From: Verrucomicrobia bacterium UBA3841
Lineage (GTDB): Bacteria > Verrucomicrobiota > Kiritimatiellia > RFP12 > UBA1067
Reading direction: 5' to 3'
Assembly (NCBI GenBank): GCA_002392765.1
Contig: DGHT01000043.1
Location: 1 to 64,000, forward strand
Length of the DNA stretch: 64,000 nucleotides
Below are positions 16,273-24,749 of the stretch, piece by piece. Numbering within the stretch: the stretch's first letter is position 1; every line of letters begins with the position of its first letter. The notes under the pieces are model-generated. The model was not told the DNA's origin, did not search any database, and worked only from the letters and a program-made list of their open reading frames with translations. A program made the position numbers and the translations under genes.

Positions 16273-17256
16273 ATGATGGCAGAAGCAATGTCCAGACGCG
16301 AATTTGTCGCGGCTATAGCGGCGGCGGGCGGACTTCCCGCAGCGAATGCGCTTTGCGCCGGCGCCGTTCCGCCCGGAAACGCCGTTCCGACGGTTGACAT
16401 CGGCGGGGATGACGGACGCGAGATTTTCCAGCAGGAGATCGACGCCGTGACGCCGCAGGCATGGTGGAGCTACGACAAGTGCGGAATGTCGCTGGACGAA
16501 GCGCTTGGCTCGCGCATGCGCTTGGAGCTGCCGGCGCTGCAGCGCTACGAAAACGCGTTCGACAAAGTGCTCGCGGAAATCGACGCGGCCGATGCGTCCG
16601 CGCACCCCGCCGTGTGGCTCGTGTACAACATGGGAATTGTCGTAAAGACGGGCAAGTCGCTCTTCACGGTGGATCTGCACCACCGGCGCGCCGAAACGCT
16701 GGCCCCAAAGCTGGACTTCGCCTTGATAACGCACAACCACGGCGACCACTTCACGGAAGATTTCTACCAGGCGATGAACGGCAGGGAGAAAAAGACGGTC
16801 GTCTCCAACTTCAAGGACAACTACGGCGCGCACTTCGGCAGGAAGCACGTCGGCGGCTACACCCGCGCAGTCAAGACATTCGAGTTCGGCGACGTCAAGG
16901 TGCGAACGGCATATACCGACCACAACGACTATCTGATCGACTATACGACGGCGTTCGAGATAACAGTAGGCGACTTCGCGATCTACCATTCCGGCGACTG
17001 CAGCAACGCCGGAAAGCTGCGCCCGGAGTGTCCCAACCCGGATGTATGGATATTCCATCCGCGCTGCGGGATGAAACCTGTCGACGGCGCCAGAGCGGTC
17101 AATCCCAAGCTCGCCGTCGTCGCACACCTGAACGAACTCGGACACGCCAAGGGCAATGCGCGCTGGACGTGGGCGGACGGGGAGCGCGCCCGCCAAAAGC
17201 TCGAGGATGCCGGATACAAGGCTGTCGTTCCGCTGTGGGGCGACAGAATCTGCTAA
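16273..17256 (+). CDS. Exported metallo-beta-lactamase-fold hydrolase
   Basis: A 327-residue protein with a Tat-type signal (SRREFVAAIAAAGG). The metallo-beta-lactamase core includes LVYNMGIVVKTGKSLFTVD, the metal motif ALITHNHGDHFTEDF near 155-169 (H-x-H-x-D-H), a further DHND near 216-219, YHSGDCSNAG with a late ligand, and a final HLNELGH. The family includes UlaG/RomA-like and phospholipase-D-like (NAPE-PLD) enzymes that cut phosphoesters or lactones. ATG 16273 (or the adjacent 16276) has GAGG nine bases upstream; MSRREF at 16288 is an alternative. Its place among phosphoesterases suggests phosphodiester cleavage, but this is inference. Confidence 0.78.
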   Translation: MMAEAMSRREFVAAIAAAGGLPAANALCAGAVPPGNAVPTVDIGGDDGREIFQQEIDAVTPQAWWSYDKCGMSLDEALGSRMRLELPALQRYENAFDKVLAEIDAADASAHPAVWLVYNMGIVVKTGKSLFTVDLHHRRAETLAPKLDFALITHNHGDHFTEDFYQAMNGREKKTVVSNFKDNYGAHFGRKHVGGYTRAVKTFEFGDVKVRTAYTDHNDYLIDYTTAFEITVGDFAIYHSGDCSNAGKLRPECPNPDVWIFHPRCGMKPVDGARAVNPKLAVVAHLNELGHAKGNARWTWADGERARQKLEDAGYKAVVPLWGDRIC

Positions 17257-17292
17257 AGACCGGCAACGACATTTTCAAAAACAGGAAAAACC

Positions 17293-18234
17293 ATGCATGA
17301 CATGATATCAAGACGCGCGTTCGTCGCGGGACTCGCCGCGGCGGGCGGAATTGCGGCGCGCGGAGATGCGGCGCGCTCAACGACAGCGCCGCGGTACGCG
17401 GATCCATGCTTCGCGGCGCTCATATCCGACCTTCACGTAAACGGGCTCAAGGACGAGGTGCCGACGCACCTGTACGAAGAGGATCGCCTGCGCAGGACGG
17501 TCGCGGCGATTCTCGCGCTCGATCCCCTTCCCGCGAACGTCGTATGTTTCGGCGACATCGCGTACCACTGGGGACAGCCGGAGGACTATCCGCTCGCCGC
17601 TGAAATCCTGAAACCGCTCGCGGACGCGGGCATAAAGCTGACGCTCGGCATGGGCAACCACGACCGGCGCGACAACTTCCTCGCGCAATGGCCCGAATAC
17701 GCCAGGACGTCGCCCGTGCCCGGGCGTATCGTTTCGAAGATCGAGCTGCCGCACGTCGACTTGTTGATGCTCGATACGCTCAACGCCCTTGAGGTCGAGA
17801 AAAAACAAAAATCCAAACCCGGCGAGATGGACGGCGCACAGCGCGAATGGCTGCGCGAAACGCTCGAGGCGGCGACAAAGCCGATCCTTACCTGCGCCCA
17901 CCACAAACCGGACGAGGACAAGGTCGGCCTTACAAGTCTTCTGCTGGAGTCAGGCGCCTGCAAGGGCCACATCCACGGACACTGGCACAAGTGGGCGCGG
18001 GACTTCATTCACAACGGATGGAATCCGCAGCATGTCAAGCCGTACGTCGGACTGCCGTCGACCGGTCACTGGGGCGACATCGGCTTTGCGACAATGCGGA
18101 CTTTCCCGGACCGGGTGGAGATAACGAACCACCAGAACGACTTCTTCTTCACGGGAGGTCCCGGCGACGGACAGCCGATGCGCGACGACATCGTCCGCGA
18201 GCTTGACGGACAGAAGGTTGTTTTGAGGATTTGA
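17293..18234 (+). CDS. Exported calcineurin-like metallophosphoesterase
   Basis: A 313-residue protein with a Tat-type signal (ISRRAFVAGLAAAGG). The five metallophosphoesterase blocks are present: LISDLHVNG (D-x-H), VVCFGDIAYHWG (GD), GMGNHDRRD (GNHD), TCAHHKP (His), and GHIHGHWHKW (GH-x-H). The arrangement is that of secreted glycerophosphodiesterase- or 3',5'-cAMP-phosphodiesterase-like members. It sits 36 nt after the MBL-fold gene and 17 nt before the glycerol-3-phosphate dehydrogenase. It likely hydrolyses a phosphomono- or diester outside the cytoplasm; the substrate is unknown. Confidence 0.85.
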   Translation: MHDMISRRAFVAGLAAAGGIAARGDAARSTTAPRYADPCFAALISDLHVNGLKDEVPTHLYEEDRLRRTVAAILALDPLPANVVCFGDIAYHWGQPEDYPLAAEILKPLADAGIKLTLGMGNHDRRDNFLAQWPEYARTSPVPGRIVSKIELPHVDLLMLDTLNALEVEKKQKSKPGEMDGAQREWLRETLEAATKPILTCAHHKPDEDKVGLTSLLLESGACKGHIHGHWHKWARDFIHNGWNPQHVKPYVGLPSTGHWGDIGFATMRTFPDRVEITNHQNDFFFTGGPGDGQPMRDDIVRELDGQKVVLRI

Positions 18235-18251
18235 CAAAAAGGAAAAAAAAC

Positions 18252-19361
18252 ATGGCAACGATAACGATTATCGGTTCGGGCATGATGGGAAGCGCGCTTG
18301 CGTTCCCCGCCCGCGAAAACGGAAACACGGTAAGGCTCGTCGGGACCCCTCTCGACCGCGAGATAATCGACGAGTGCCGCAAGACGAACAGGCACCCGAA
18401 ATTCGGCAAGCATTTCCCGGAGGGCATTCCGCCCTTCCCCGACGGCTGCGAATTCTACCAGACAGAGGAGATGATGGAAGCCGTCAAGGGGGCGGACTTC
18501 ATCATCGGCGGCGTCTCGAGCTTCGGCGTCGACTGGTTCGGCGAGGAGGTGCTGCCGAAACTTCCGCCGGAACTGCCGGTACTCTCCGTCACAAAGGGAC
18601 TGTTCGACATCGGAGTCGGCGATCCACTGGGAGAACGAGCGACCCGCCCGTTCACCGAGGCAAAACTCCTCACCTATCCTGAAGTCTGGGAGGCGCGCCT
18701 CGCCGAGAAAGGCATCAAGCGCACGATCTGCGCGATCGGCGGCCCCTGCACGAGCTACGAGCTTGTCGCGCACGACCAGACCGAAGTCGCCTTCTGCGGC
18801 AAGGACATGAATACGCTGAAGATGCTCAAGGCGGCGATGGCGACAAGCTACTACCACATCTCGCTTTCGACGGACGTCGTCGGCATTGAAAGCGCGGTCG
18901 CTCTCAAAAACGGCTACGCGCTCGGCATCGCGCTCACTATCGGCCTGAACCAAAAGGCGTTCGGACTCGATTCCGTCCTGCACTTCAACTCGCAGGCCGC
19001 GGTTTTCGGCCAGGCCGTCAAGGAGATGAAGAAGCTCCTCGACATCCAGGGCGCGGGTACGCTCGAAAACCTCTGCGTCGGCGCGGGCGATCTGTACGTC
19101 ACGGTATACGGAGGCAGGACGCGGCTTGTCGGAATCCTGCTCGGGCGCGGCATGAACATAGACGAAGCCAAGGCGGAACTCAAAGGCGTCACACTCGAAT
19201 CGCTCGTAGTGGCGGTGCGCGTCGCGCGCGCGGTCAAAGCCCTGTGCGCGGCGGGCAGGCTGGACGCGTCGGAATTCCCGCTTCTAATGCACATCGACGA
19301 AATCCTGACCGACAAGAAGCCAGTGGACATCCCCTGGGAGAAGTTCACGTTCGAGGCGTGA
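18252..19361 (+). CDS. NAD(P)-dependent glycerol-3-phosphate dehydrogenase, divergent GpsA type
   Basis: Interconverts sn-glycerol-3-phosphate and dihydroxyacetone phosphate. The 369-residue protein begins with the nucleotide-binding turn IIGSGMMGSALA. It has the GpsA blocks SVTKGL near 114-119, AIGGPCTSYELV, the catalytic Lys in SAVALKNGYALG near 217-228, and CVGAGDLYVTVYGGRTR near 276-292, which corresponds to the substrate loop. It is about 40 residues longer than usual GpsA and has HPKFGKHFPEGIPPF where GpsA has its short LP loop, so it is a divergent member. It lies between a phosphoesterase and an organophosphate antiporter, which suggests a catabolic rather than a lipid-biosynthetic role. 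Confidence 0.82.
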   Translation: MATITIIGSGMMGSALAFPARENGNTVRLVGTPLDREIIDECRKTNRHPKFGKHFPEGIPPFPDGCEFYQTEEMMEAVKGADFIIGGVSSFGVDWFGEEVLPKLPPELPVLSVTKGLFDIGVGDPLGERATRPFTEAKLLTYPEVWEARLAEKGIKRTICAIGGPCTSYELVAHDQTEVAFCGKDMNTLKMLKAAMATSYYHISLSTDVVGIESAVALKNGYALGIALTIGLNQKAFGLDSVLHFNSQAAVFGQAVKEMKKLLDIQGAGTLENLCVGAGDLYVTVYGGRTRLVGILLGRGMNIDEAKAELKGVTLESLVVAVRVARAVKALCAAGRLDASEFPLLMHIDEILTDKKPVDIPWEKFTFEA

Positions 19362-19378
19362 GAGGTTAAGTTGCCGAA

Positions 19379-20839
19379 ATGACGAAGTTGTCGTTGAAGT
19401 GGTGGCAGTGGGAGACGCTCCTCGTGACGATGGGCGGATACGCGCTCTACTATGTCATCCGCAAAAACCTTTCGATAGCGATGCCGCTCCTTGGGGAAAT
19501 CGGCGTATCAAAGGTCCAGCTCGGCGCGTTTCTCACGGCAGGCGGCATCGTCTACGGCGTCGGGCGCTTTCTGAACGGAATCGTCGCCGACCGCAATTCC
19601 GCGCGCAAGGTGATGGCGGCGGGGCTTTTCATCTGCGCGGCGGTCAATATCCTCTTCGGATTCAGCGATTTCATTGTGACGGGCGGCGCGGCGCCCCCAG
19701 TTCGGGACGGCGCTGCGGCGGCGTCGGCACTCGTGTGGACAATGGGCGTTCTCTGGATGGTGAACCAGTACTTCCAGGGGATGGGCGTGGGCCCGTGCAT
19801 AAAGACGCTTCCTAAATGGTTCCCGCCGGAAGAGCTTTCTACAAAGCAGTCGATCTGGAACCTCTCGCACTCAATCGGAGCGGGCGCGGTGTTCGCGCTG
19901 TGCGGATGGCTGCTCATACCGATGTTCCATTCGTGGCGGCTCTGCTTCATCGTGCCCGCCGCGATCGCCGCGGCGGGGGCCGTGGCGATTCTCTTCCTCT
20001 TCAAGGACGGACCCGAGGAGGTGGGTCTGGGCGGCGCGGGCTCCGTCGGTTCCAGAGCTTCCGTCGCCTCTTCCGGCGATTCCTCCGCCGCCGATTACCG
20101 CGCCTACGTGGCAGAGCACGTATTCCGCAATCCGAAGCTGTGGATAATCGCCATCGGCGATTTCTTCGTCTACACCGTGCGCTTTGCCGCGCTCGACTGG
20201 GGCATCGTTCTTTTGATGGAGACGAAAGGCCTGTCGCTCGCCGCCGCCACGACGCTCTGTTTCGTATTCGAAATCGCCGGCGGGAATCTCGGCATGGTTG
20301 TCGCCGGGTGGGCGACCGACCGGTTCTTCGCCAGCCGCGCGCATCGCACGAGCGTATTCTGCATGGCGGGCGCGGCGGCGGCGATCGCCGCATTCTGGCT
20401 CGTTCCGCCGTCGGCCCCGCTCGCGGCGAAACTTCTGCCGTTCATGATGATCGGCTTCTTCATCTACGGGCCGCAGGCGCTGCTCGGCGTTGCGACTACG
20501 CAGCAGGCGACGCCGCGCGCCGCGGGAGTCGCAGGCGGATTCGTCGGAATTTTCTCGTATGCATCGACAATACTTTCCGGAATAGGCTTCGGGTTCGTCG
20601 CCCAGCGCTGGGGGTGGAACGCGGCGTATGCGACCATTCTCGCGGCGGCGGCGACAGGGTGCGGAGTGCTCATGCTCATGTGGAGCGCGGACGCAAACGC
20701 GACGGAAGAGGCGGTTGCAAAACCCGATGGGGCGGCGCAACCTCACGCCGCCGCGGCGCGACGGGGGCATCGCGCCCTGCCTAATTCGAAATGTTTTGCA
20801 ATTGCCACGGAAGACAGAAAAACAACGGAGAGAACATGA
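19379..20839 (+). CDS. Organophosphate:phosphate antiporter (GlpT/UhpT family), C-terminus encoded by a repeat
   Basis: A 486-residue MFS transporter of the OPA family. The signature GGYALYYVIRKNLSIAMP near 18-35 matches GlpT/UhpT, and QGMGVGPCIKTLPKWFPPEE near 138-157 and TKQSIWNLSHSIGAG follow. Twelve helices can be traced. Import of glycerol phosphate in exchange for phosphate is the family role, and the preceding GpsA-type gene supports it. The last 43 or so residues (from about 444) are polar, low-complexity and encoded by a MITE-like inverted repeat that reads through in frame. The stop overlaps the next start as ATGA, so the extended frame is really used. Confidence 0.85.
   Translation: MTKLSLKWWQWETLLVTMGGYALYYVIRKNLSIAMPLLGEIGVSKVQLGAFLTAGGIVYGVGRFLNGIVADRNSARKVMAAGLFICAAVNILFGFSDFIVTGGAAPPVRDGAAAASALVWTMGVLWMVNQYFQGMGVGPCIKTLPKWFPPEELSTKQSIWNLSHSIGAGAVFALCGWLLIPMFHSWRLCFIVPAAIAAAGAVAILFLFKDGPEEVGLGGAGSVGSRASVASSGDSSAADYRAYVAEHVFRNPKLWIIAIGDFFVYTVRFAALDWGIVLLMETKGLSLAAATTLCFVFEIAGGNLGMVVAGWATDRFFASRAHRTSVFCMAGAAAAIAAFWLVPPSAPLAAKLLPFMMIGFFIYGPQALLGVATTQQATPRAAGVAGGFVGIFSYASTILSGIGFGFVAQRWGWNAAYATILAAAATGCGVLMLMWSADANATEEAVAKPDGAAQPHAAAARRGHRALPNSKCFAIATEDRKTTERT
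20709..20806. repeat. MITE-like inverted repeat inside the 3' end of the antiporter gene
   Basis: GGCGGTTGCAAAAC (20710-20723) faces GTTTTGCAATTGCC (20793-20806). The left end, including the following CCCGATGGGGCGG, matches the left end of the element at 471 (GGCAGTTGCAAACCCGGTAG then GGCGG). The interior contains GCGCCGCCGCGG-type palindromes. It is translated as the transporter tail. Confidence 0.75.
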
Positions 20840-22002
20840 CAATAGACAGACGCTGTTTTATCGAAGGCGCAGGAGCGTTTTTCGGAGCGGCATGCTTAGC
20901 GGGATGCGGAGGCAAGCTGAAATCCGCATTCCCGCCGGCGGGTGGCGGGAATGCATATTCAGTCGCAATACTGGGCGACACCCATTACGACGCCGAGCCC
21001 GAAAGCGTCTACCATTCGCACTACGACGAATCGAACAAGTGGGCGAAGGTGCAGCACGAAGAGTTCAGGCGGAACGGGGAAATGTGGCGAACGAGGTGTC
21101 CCGCTCTTCTGTCCGCAAGCGCCGGCATTTCGCACTCGAGCGAAACGCGCTTCGTCCTGCAGCTGGGAGACATCATCCAGGGCGACTGCGACGACGTTCC
21201 GACGCACAAGAAGATGCTGGACGACTGCATAAAGCTTCTGCGGACGCCCTATCCGGAGGGGCTTCCCTTCCTGACGGTGATCGGCAACCACGACTTCCGC
21301 GGCAAAGGAGCAAGACAGGCGTACTTGGATTTCGCAGGAAAGTTCATGTCGGAAGAAATCGCAAAACTGACCGGCGCGGCGGATCCGGCGCACGCGGAGT
21401 ATCCGGCTTTTTCCTTCCGCACGGGAGACGATCTCTGGGTATTCTGCGACTTCGAGACGAAAGATCTCCGGCCTGTAATCGAATGTATCGAGTCCGGCGC
21501 TGGCGCGCGTCACGTTTTTCTCGTGACGCACGGGCCCTTCACCACCCCCGACGGCGGCGGATCTTGCCGCTGGCGCCTGGCAGGACGCAGGGAATCGGCC
21601 GCACTTCGTCCGAAACTGTACGAACTTCTCTCGCGCCGCCATGCGATAGTGCTTTCCGGACACACCCACACGACGGCGTACTACCGCCACGAGAACGAAT
21701 TCGGAGGATTCTGCGAATTTACCGCGAATTCCGTATGGTCGAAACCGGAATTGGCGACGGCGCAGCCCCTGTGCTCGTCAGCGAAGGAATACGGAGCGGT
21801 GAATCTTGCGAAGCTGAAGGGCGAGAAACTCGAAGACTTCAAATCGGAACTCGAATTCTTCCGTCCGGGGCTGAAGGAATATTTCTACAACAAAGGCGCC
21901 GGACACTGCAGGCTCGACGTTGCGGACGCCTCGGTCTCGGTGTCGTTCTATCCGGGCGATGCAAAAGAGCCTGCACGCACTTTCAATCTGCTGTACAGTT
22001 AA
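20836..22002 (+). CDS. Lipoprotein metallophosphoesterase
   Basis: A 388-residue protein whose N-terminus MTIDRRCFIEGAGAFFGA ends in a lipobox LAGC, so it is probably Tat-exported and lipid-anchored. The metallophosphoesterase blocks are AILGDTHYD (D-x-H), LQLGDIIQGD, VIGNHDFRG (GNHD), LVTHGPF and LSGHTHTTAYY (GH-x-H). ATG 20836 overlaps the transporter stop (ATGA); an upstream ATG at 20791 lies inside the repeat element and is less likely. It is the last gene of the first glycerol-phosphate operon. The likely substrates are phosphate esters outside the cytoplasm. Confidence 0.85.
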   Translation: MTIDRRCFIEGAGAFFGAACLAGCGGKLKSAFPPAGGGNAYSVAILGDTHYDAEPESVYHSHYDESNKWAKVQHEEFRRNGEMWRTRCPALLSASAGISHSSETRFVLQLGDIIQGDCDDVPTHKKMLDDCIKLLRTPYPEGLPFLTVIGNHDFRGKGARQAYLDFAGKFMSEEIAKLTGAADPAHAEYPAFSFRTGDDLWVFCDFETKDLRPVIECIESGAGARHVFLVTHGPFTTPDGGGSCRWRLAGRRESAALRPKLYELLSRRHAIVLSGHTHTTAYYRHENEFGGFCEFTANSVWSKPELATAQPLCSSAKEYGAVNLAKLKGEKLEDFKSELEFFRPGLKEYFYNKGAGHCRLDVADASVSVSFYPGDAKEPARTFNLLYS

Positions 22003-22030
22003 GAATACGCAAGTGCCGCGCACCCGTCAC

Positions 22031-22126
22031 GGCGGCGATATCAAGGAGATGCGGCATCCTGCCGCGTCCCTAACTGGGAAAGCACCCCTGCATTGAGTGA
22101 CGGAGCAAGATGCTCCATCTCCTTGG
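22031..22126. repeat. Composite hairpin element between the two glycerol-phosphate operons
   Basis: CAAGGAGAT (22042-22050) faces ATCTCCTTG (22118-22126). Inside are GCGGCA-TCC-TGCCGC (22051-22065), a TAACTGGGAA block, and GGAGCA-AGA-TGCTCC (22102-22116). The same blocks recur in a different order at 12800-12890. It may end the upstream transcript or insulate the next promoter, but no T-run follows. Confidence 0.65.
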
Positions 22127-22215
22127 AAACTGCAATTTTACACTTTACACGCTTCCCTCTTCCAACCTTTGAGCGAAAAACACAACTTTGAGTTGAATAT
22201 TACAATAATTTGAAG

Positions 22216-22244
22216 TTGATTTTCGCTCGAAAATAGTCCATAAT
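22216..22244 (+). promoter_or_regulatory. Promoter of the glpA-fusion gene with palindromic operator, leaderless
   Basis: TTGATT (22216-22221), 17-bp spacer, CATAAT (22239-22244), then exactly 7 nt to ATG 22252. Within the spacer, TTTTCG-CT-CGAAAA (22220-22233) is a perfect palindrome. GAGCGAAAA at 22171-22179 is the inverted copy of TTTTCGCTC at 22220-22228. This looks like a repressor site with a distal second half-site. Confidence 0.65.
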
Positions 22245-22251
22245 TGTATAC

Positions 22252-24738
22252 ATGAAAAATTATGATGCAATTGTGGTTGGCGCGGGCGTTGTCGGCTGCG
22301 CCGTTGCGCGCGAGCTGACGCGCTACAATCTCAATGTCGCCGTTCTCGAAGCCGGAAGCGATGTCGCCGAGGGCGCGTCGAAAGCGAACAGCGCGATCGT
22401 ACACGCGGGATTCGACGCCAAGCCGGGGACGAACAAGGCGAAGTTCAACGTTCTTGGAAACCGCATGTTCGAGGATGTCTGCCGCGAACTGAAAGTTCCT
22501 TTCCGCCGCAACGGATCTCTTGTTCTCGCCTTCGGCGCGGAGGACGAGGCGACGCTGCGCGACCTCAAGGCGCGAGGCGAGACGAACGGTGTTCCGGCAG
22601 AAATCATCACACGAGAGGAATTGCGGCGGCGCGAGCCGAACGTATCGGAAGAAGCCACCGCCGCGCTTTGGGCTCCCACCGGCGGCATCTGCTGTCCGTA
22701 CGAGCTGACGTTCCGCTACGCCGAGAACGCCGCCGCGAACGGAGCGGAATTCTTCTTCGACGCCAGGGTGACGGGGATCGGACGCTGCGAGGCCGAAGCC
22801 GGGGAGGGATGGCGCATCGCGTGCGAAGACGGACGGGAATTCGCTGCGCGCGCCGTCGTAAACTGCGCCGGGATACACTCGGACGAACTGAACAACCTTG
22901 TCAGCGCCGCCAAATACAGCATCAAAGCGCGGCGCGGCGAATATCTGATGCTCGACCGCGACGAGGACGGCACGTTCTCCGCCACGATGTTCCAATGTCC
23001 TTCGAAAATGGGCAAGGGGATTCTCGTCTCGCCAACCGTCGACGGCACGGTGATCGTGGGGCCGACGGCGGAGGATGTCGACGACAAAGAGGACAAGGCG
23101 ACGACATACGCCGGTCTCGAAAAGGTCAAGGCCGGCGCAAAGAGGACGTATCCGAATCTTCCTCTCGGAAAAGTGATAGCGGAATTTTCCGGGATGCGCG
23201 CGCACGAGACCACCGTCGGGGATTTCATTCTCGGCGAGGCGCCGGACGCGCCGGGGTTCTTCAACGCGGTGGGCGTGGAATCGCCCGGACTCACGTCCGC
23301 GCCCGCGATCGGCGTATGGATGGCGGAGGCAGTTGCGAAAAAACTCGGCGTCTCGAAGAAGAACCCTTCCCTCGTCTCGAAAGACGTCAGCTGGTGGCCC
23401 AAGACGCGAGAAATGAAACCGGAGGAACTGGCCGCGCTTGTCGAGAAGGACCCCTCGTTCGGACGCGTGGTATGCCGCTGCGAAGAAGTGACCGAGGGTG
23501 AAATCCGCGCCGCAATCCGCGCGCGCGTCGGCGCAAGGACTTTGGACGGCATCAAACGCAGGACGAGAAGCGGCATGGGACGCTGTCAGGGCGGATTCTG
23601 CACACCGCGCCTTATCGAGATTCTCGGTTCGGAGCTCGGACTTCCTCCCGAGGCGTTTCTGCTTTCGCGCAAAACCGCGCCCAAGGCGCTTTCCGGTGCG
23701 ACTCAAAACTCTCAACTCTCAACTCTCAACTCCCCCGACGTTCTCGTCGTCGGTGCCGGCCCCGCCGGCCTCGCGGCCGCGTGCGCGGCGAAGGATGCGG
23801 GCGCGAAGGACGTGCTTGTCATAGAACGCGACGACGCCCCGGGCGGAATCCTGCAGCAGTGCATCCACAACGGATTCGGGCTCCACCGGTTCAAGGAGGA
23901 ACTGACCGGACCCGAGTACGCCCAGCGGTATGTCGATATGGCTGCGGAACGCGGTGTGAAAACGGTATGCGGCACGATGGTGCTCGACATCTCGCCGCTT
24001 GCCGACGGAAGGACGAACGTCACGGCGATGTCTCCGCGCGGCGGGCTGAAGATATACAATACGAAATCAGTCGTTCTCGCGATGGGATGCAGGGAGCGGC
24101 CGAGAGGCGCGCTGATGACGCCGGGGACGCGGCCGGCCGGCGTCTACACCGCCGGCACCGTCCAAAGGCTTGTCAACATGGACGGCATAATGCCCGGCAA
24201 GCGCGTAGTCATCCTAGGCTCCGGCGACATCGGGCTTATAATGGCGCGGCGCCTCACGTTCTCCGGCGCGAAAGTCCTCGCCTGCATCGAGATAATGAAA
24301 AAGTCGTCCGGCCTCATGCGCAACGTCGTGCAGTGCCTCAACGACTACGACATCCCTCTTCTCCTTTCGCACACGGTCACGGACGTCGAAGGGCGCGAAC
24401 ACGTAACGGGAGTGAAGGTCTCCAAGGTGGACGACGACCTGAAGCCGATACCTGGGACGGAGATGCACTTCGACTGCGACACGCTTGTCCTTTCGTGCGG
24501 ACTCATCCCTGAAAACGAACTGACGAAAAAGGCGGGCGTGGAGATGGATCCGAAAACGCGAGGCCCCAAGGTAGATCCGAATACGATGGCTACGAGCGTT
24601 CCGGGAATCTTCGCCGGCGGAAACGTCGTCAGGGTCTACGATCTTGTCGACTGGGTCAGCCGCGATTCGGAGATAGCCGGCCGCTCCGCCGCCGCCTACG
24701 CTCAGGCCTGCGGAAAGAGTGTAAAATGCAAGGTGTAA
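22252..24738 (+). CDS. GlpA-type glycerol-3-phosphate dehydrogenase fused to a second FAD/NAD oxidoreductase
   Basis: An 828-residue flavoprotein joining two enzymes that are usually separate neighbours. Residues 1-370 are a GlpA/DAO-type domain (AIVVGAGVVGCAVARELTRY at the start; GVESPGLTSAPAIG near 340). Residues about 400-460 are a BFD-like [2Fe-2S] domain (VVCRCEE, RTRSGMGRCQGGFC). Residues about 495-828 are a pyridine-nucleotide/FAD oxidoreductase (VVGAGPAGLAAACAA, VILGSGDIGLIMARRL, VPGIFAGGNVVRVYD). The joining segment at 485-496 (QNSQLSTLNS) comes from a CTCTCAA heptad repeat, and the last residues (SVKCKV) from a TGTAAAA-type repeat. With the DUF1667 gene downstream this matches the three-part anaerobic GlpA/oxidoreductase/DUF1667 module. 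It probably oxidises glycerol-3-phosphate with electrons passed to a carrier. Confidence 0.88.
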   Translation: MKNYDAIVVGAGVVGCAVARELTRYNLNVAVLEAGSDVAEGASKANSAIVHAGFDAKPGTNKAKFNVLGNRMFEDVCRELKVPFRRNGSLVLAFGAEDEATLRDLKARGETNGVPAEIITREELRRREPNVSEEATAALWAPTGGICCPYELTFRYAENAAANGAEFFFDARVTGIGRCEAEAGEGWRIACEDGREFAARAVVNCAGIHSDELNNLVSAAKYSIKARRGEYLMLDRDEDGTFSATMFQCPSKMGKGILVSPTVDGTVIVGPTAEDVDDKEDKATTYAGLEKVKAGAKRTYPNLPLGKVIAEFSGMRAHETTVGDFILGEAPDAPGFFNAVGVESPGLTSAPAIGVWMAEAVAKKLGVSKKNPSLVSKDVSWWPKTREMKPEELAALVEKDPSFGRVVCRCEEVTEGEIRAAIRARVGARTLDGIKRRTRSGMGRCQGGFCTPRLIEILGSELGLPPEAFLLSRKTAPKALSGATQNSQLSTLNSPDVLVVGAGPAGLAAACAAKDAGAKDVLVIERDDAPGGILQQCIHNGFGLHRFKEELTGPEYAQRYVDMAAERGVKTVCGTMVLDISPLADGRTNVTAMSPRGGLKIYNTKSVVLAMGCRERPRGALMTPGTRPAGVYTAGTVQRLVNMDGIMPGKRVVILGSGDIGLIMARRLTFSGAKVLACIEIMKKSSGLMRNVVQCLNDYDIPLLLSHTVTDVEGREHVTGVKVSKVDDDLKPIPGTEMHFDCDTLVLSCGLIPENELTKKAGVEMDPKTRGPKVDPNTMATSVPGIFAGGNVVRVYDLVDWVSRDSEIAGRSAAAYAQACGKSVKCKV
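23703..23740. repeat. Heptad tandem repeat forming the inter-domain linker
   Basis: Units CTCAAAA, CTCTCAA, CTCTCAA, CTCTCAA run in tandem and keep frame with both flanking domains. The product is a short Asn/Ser/Gln/Leu/Thr linker. Confidence 0.8.
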
Positions 24739-24746
24739 GGTGTAAA
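24720..24746. repeat. 27-bp direct repeat, copy 1
   Basis: TGTAAAATGCAAGGTGTAAG followed by GTGTAAA, overlapping the 3' end of the GlpA fusion. It is identical to 25205-25231; the two copies bracket the DUF1667 gene. Confidence 0.85.
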
Positions 24747-24749
24747 ACT

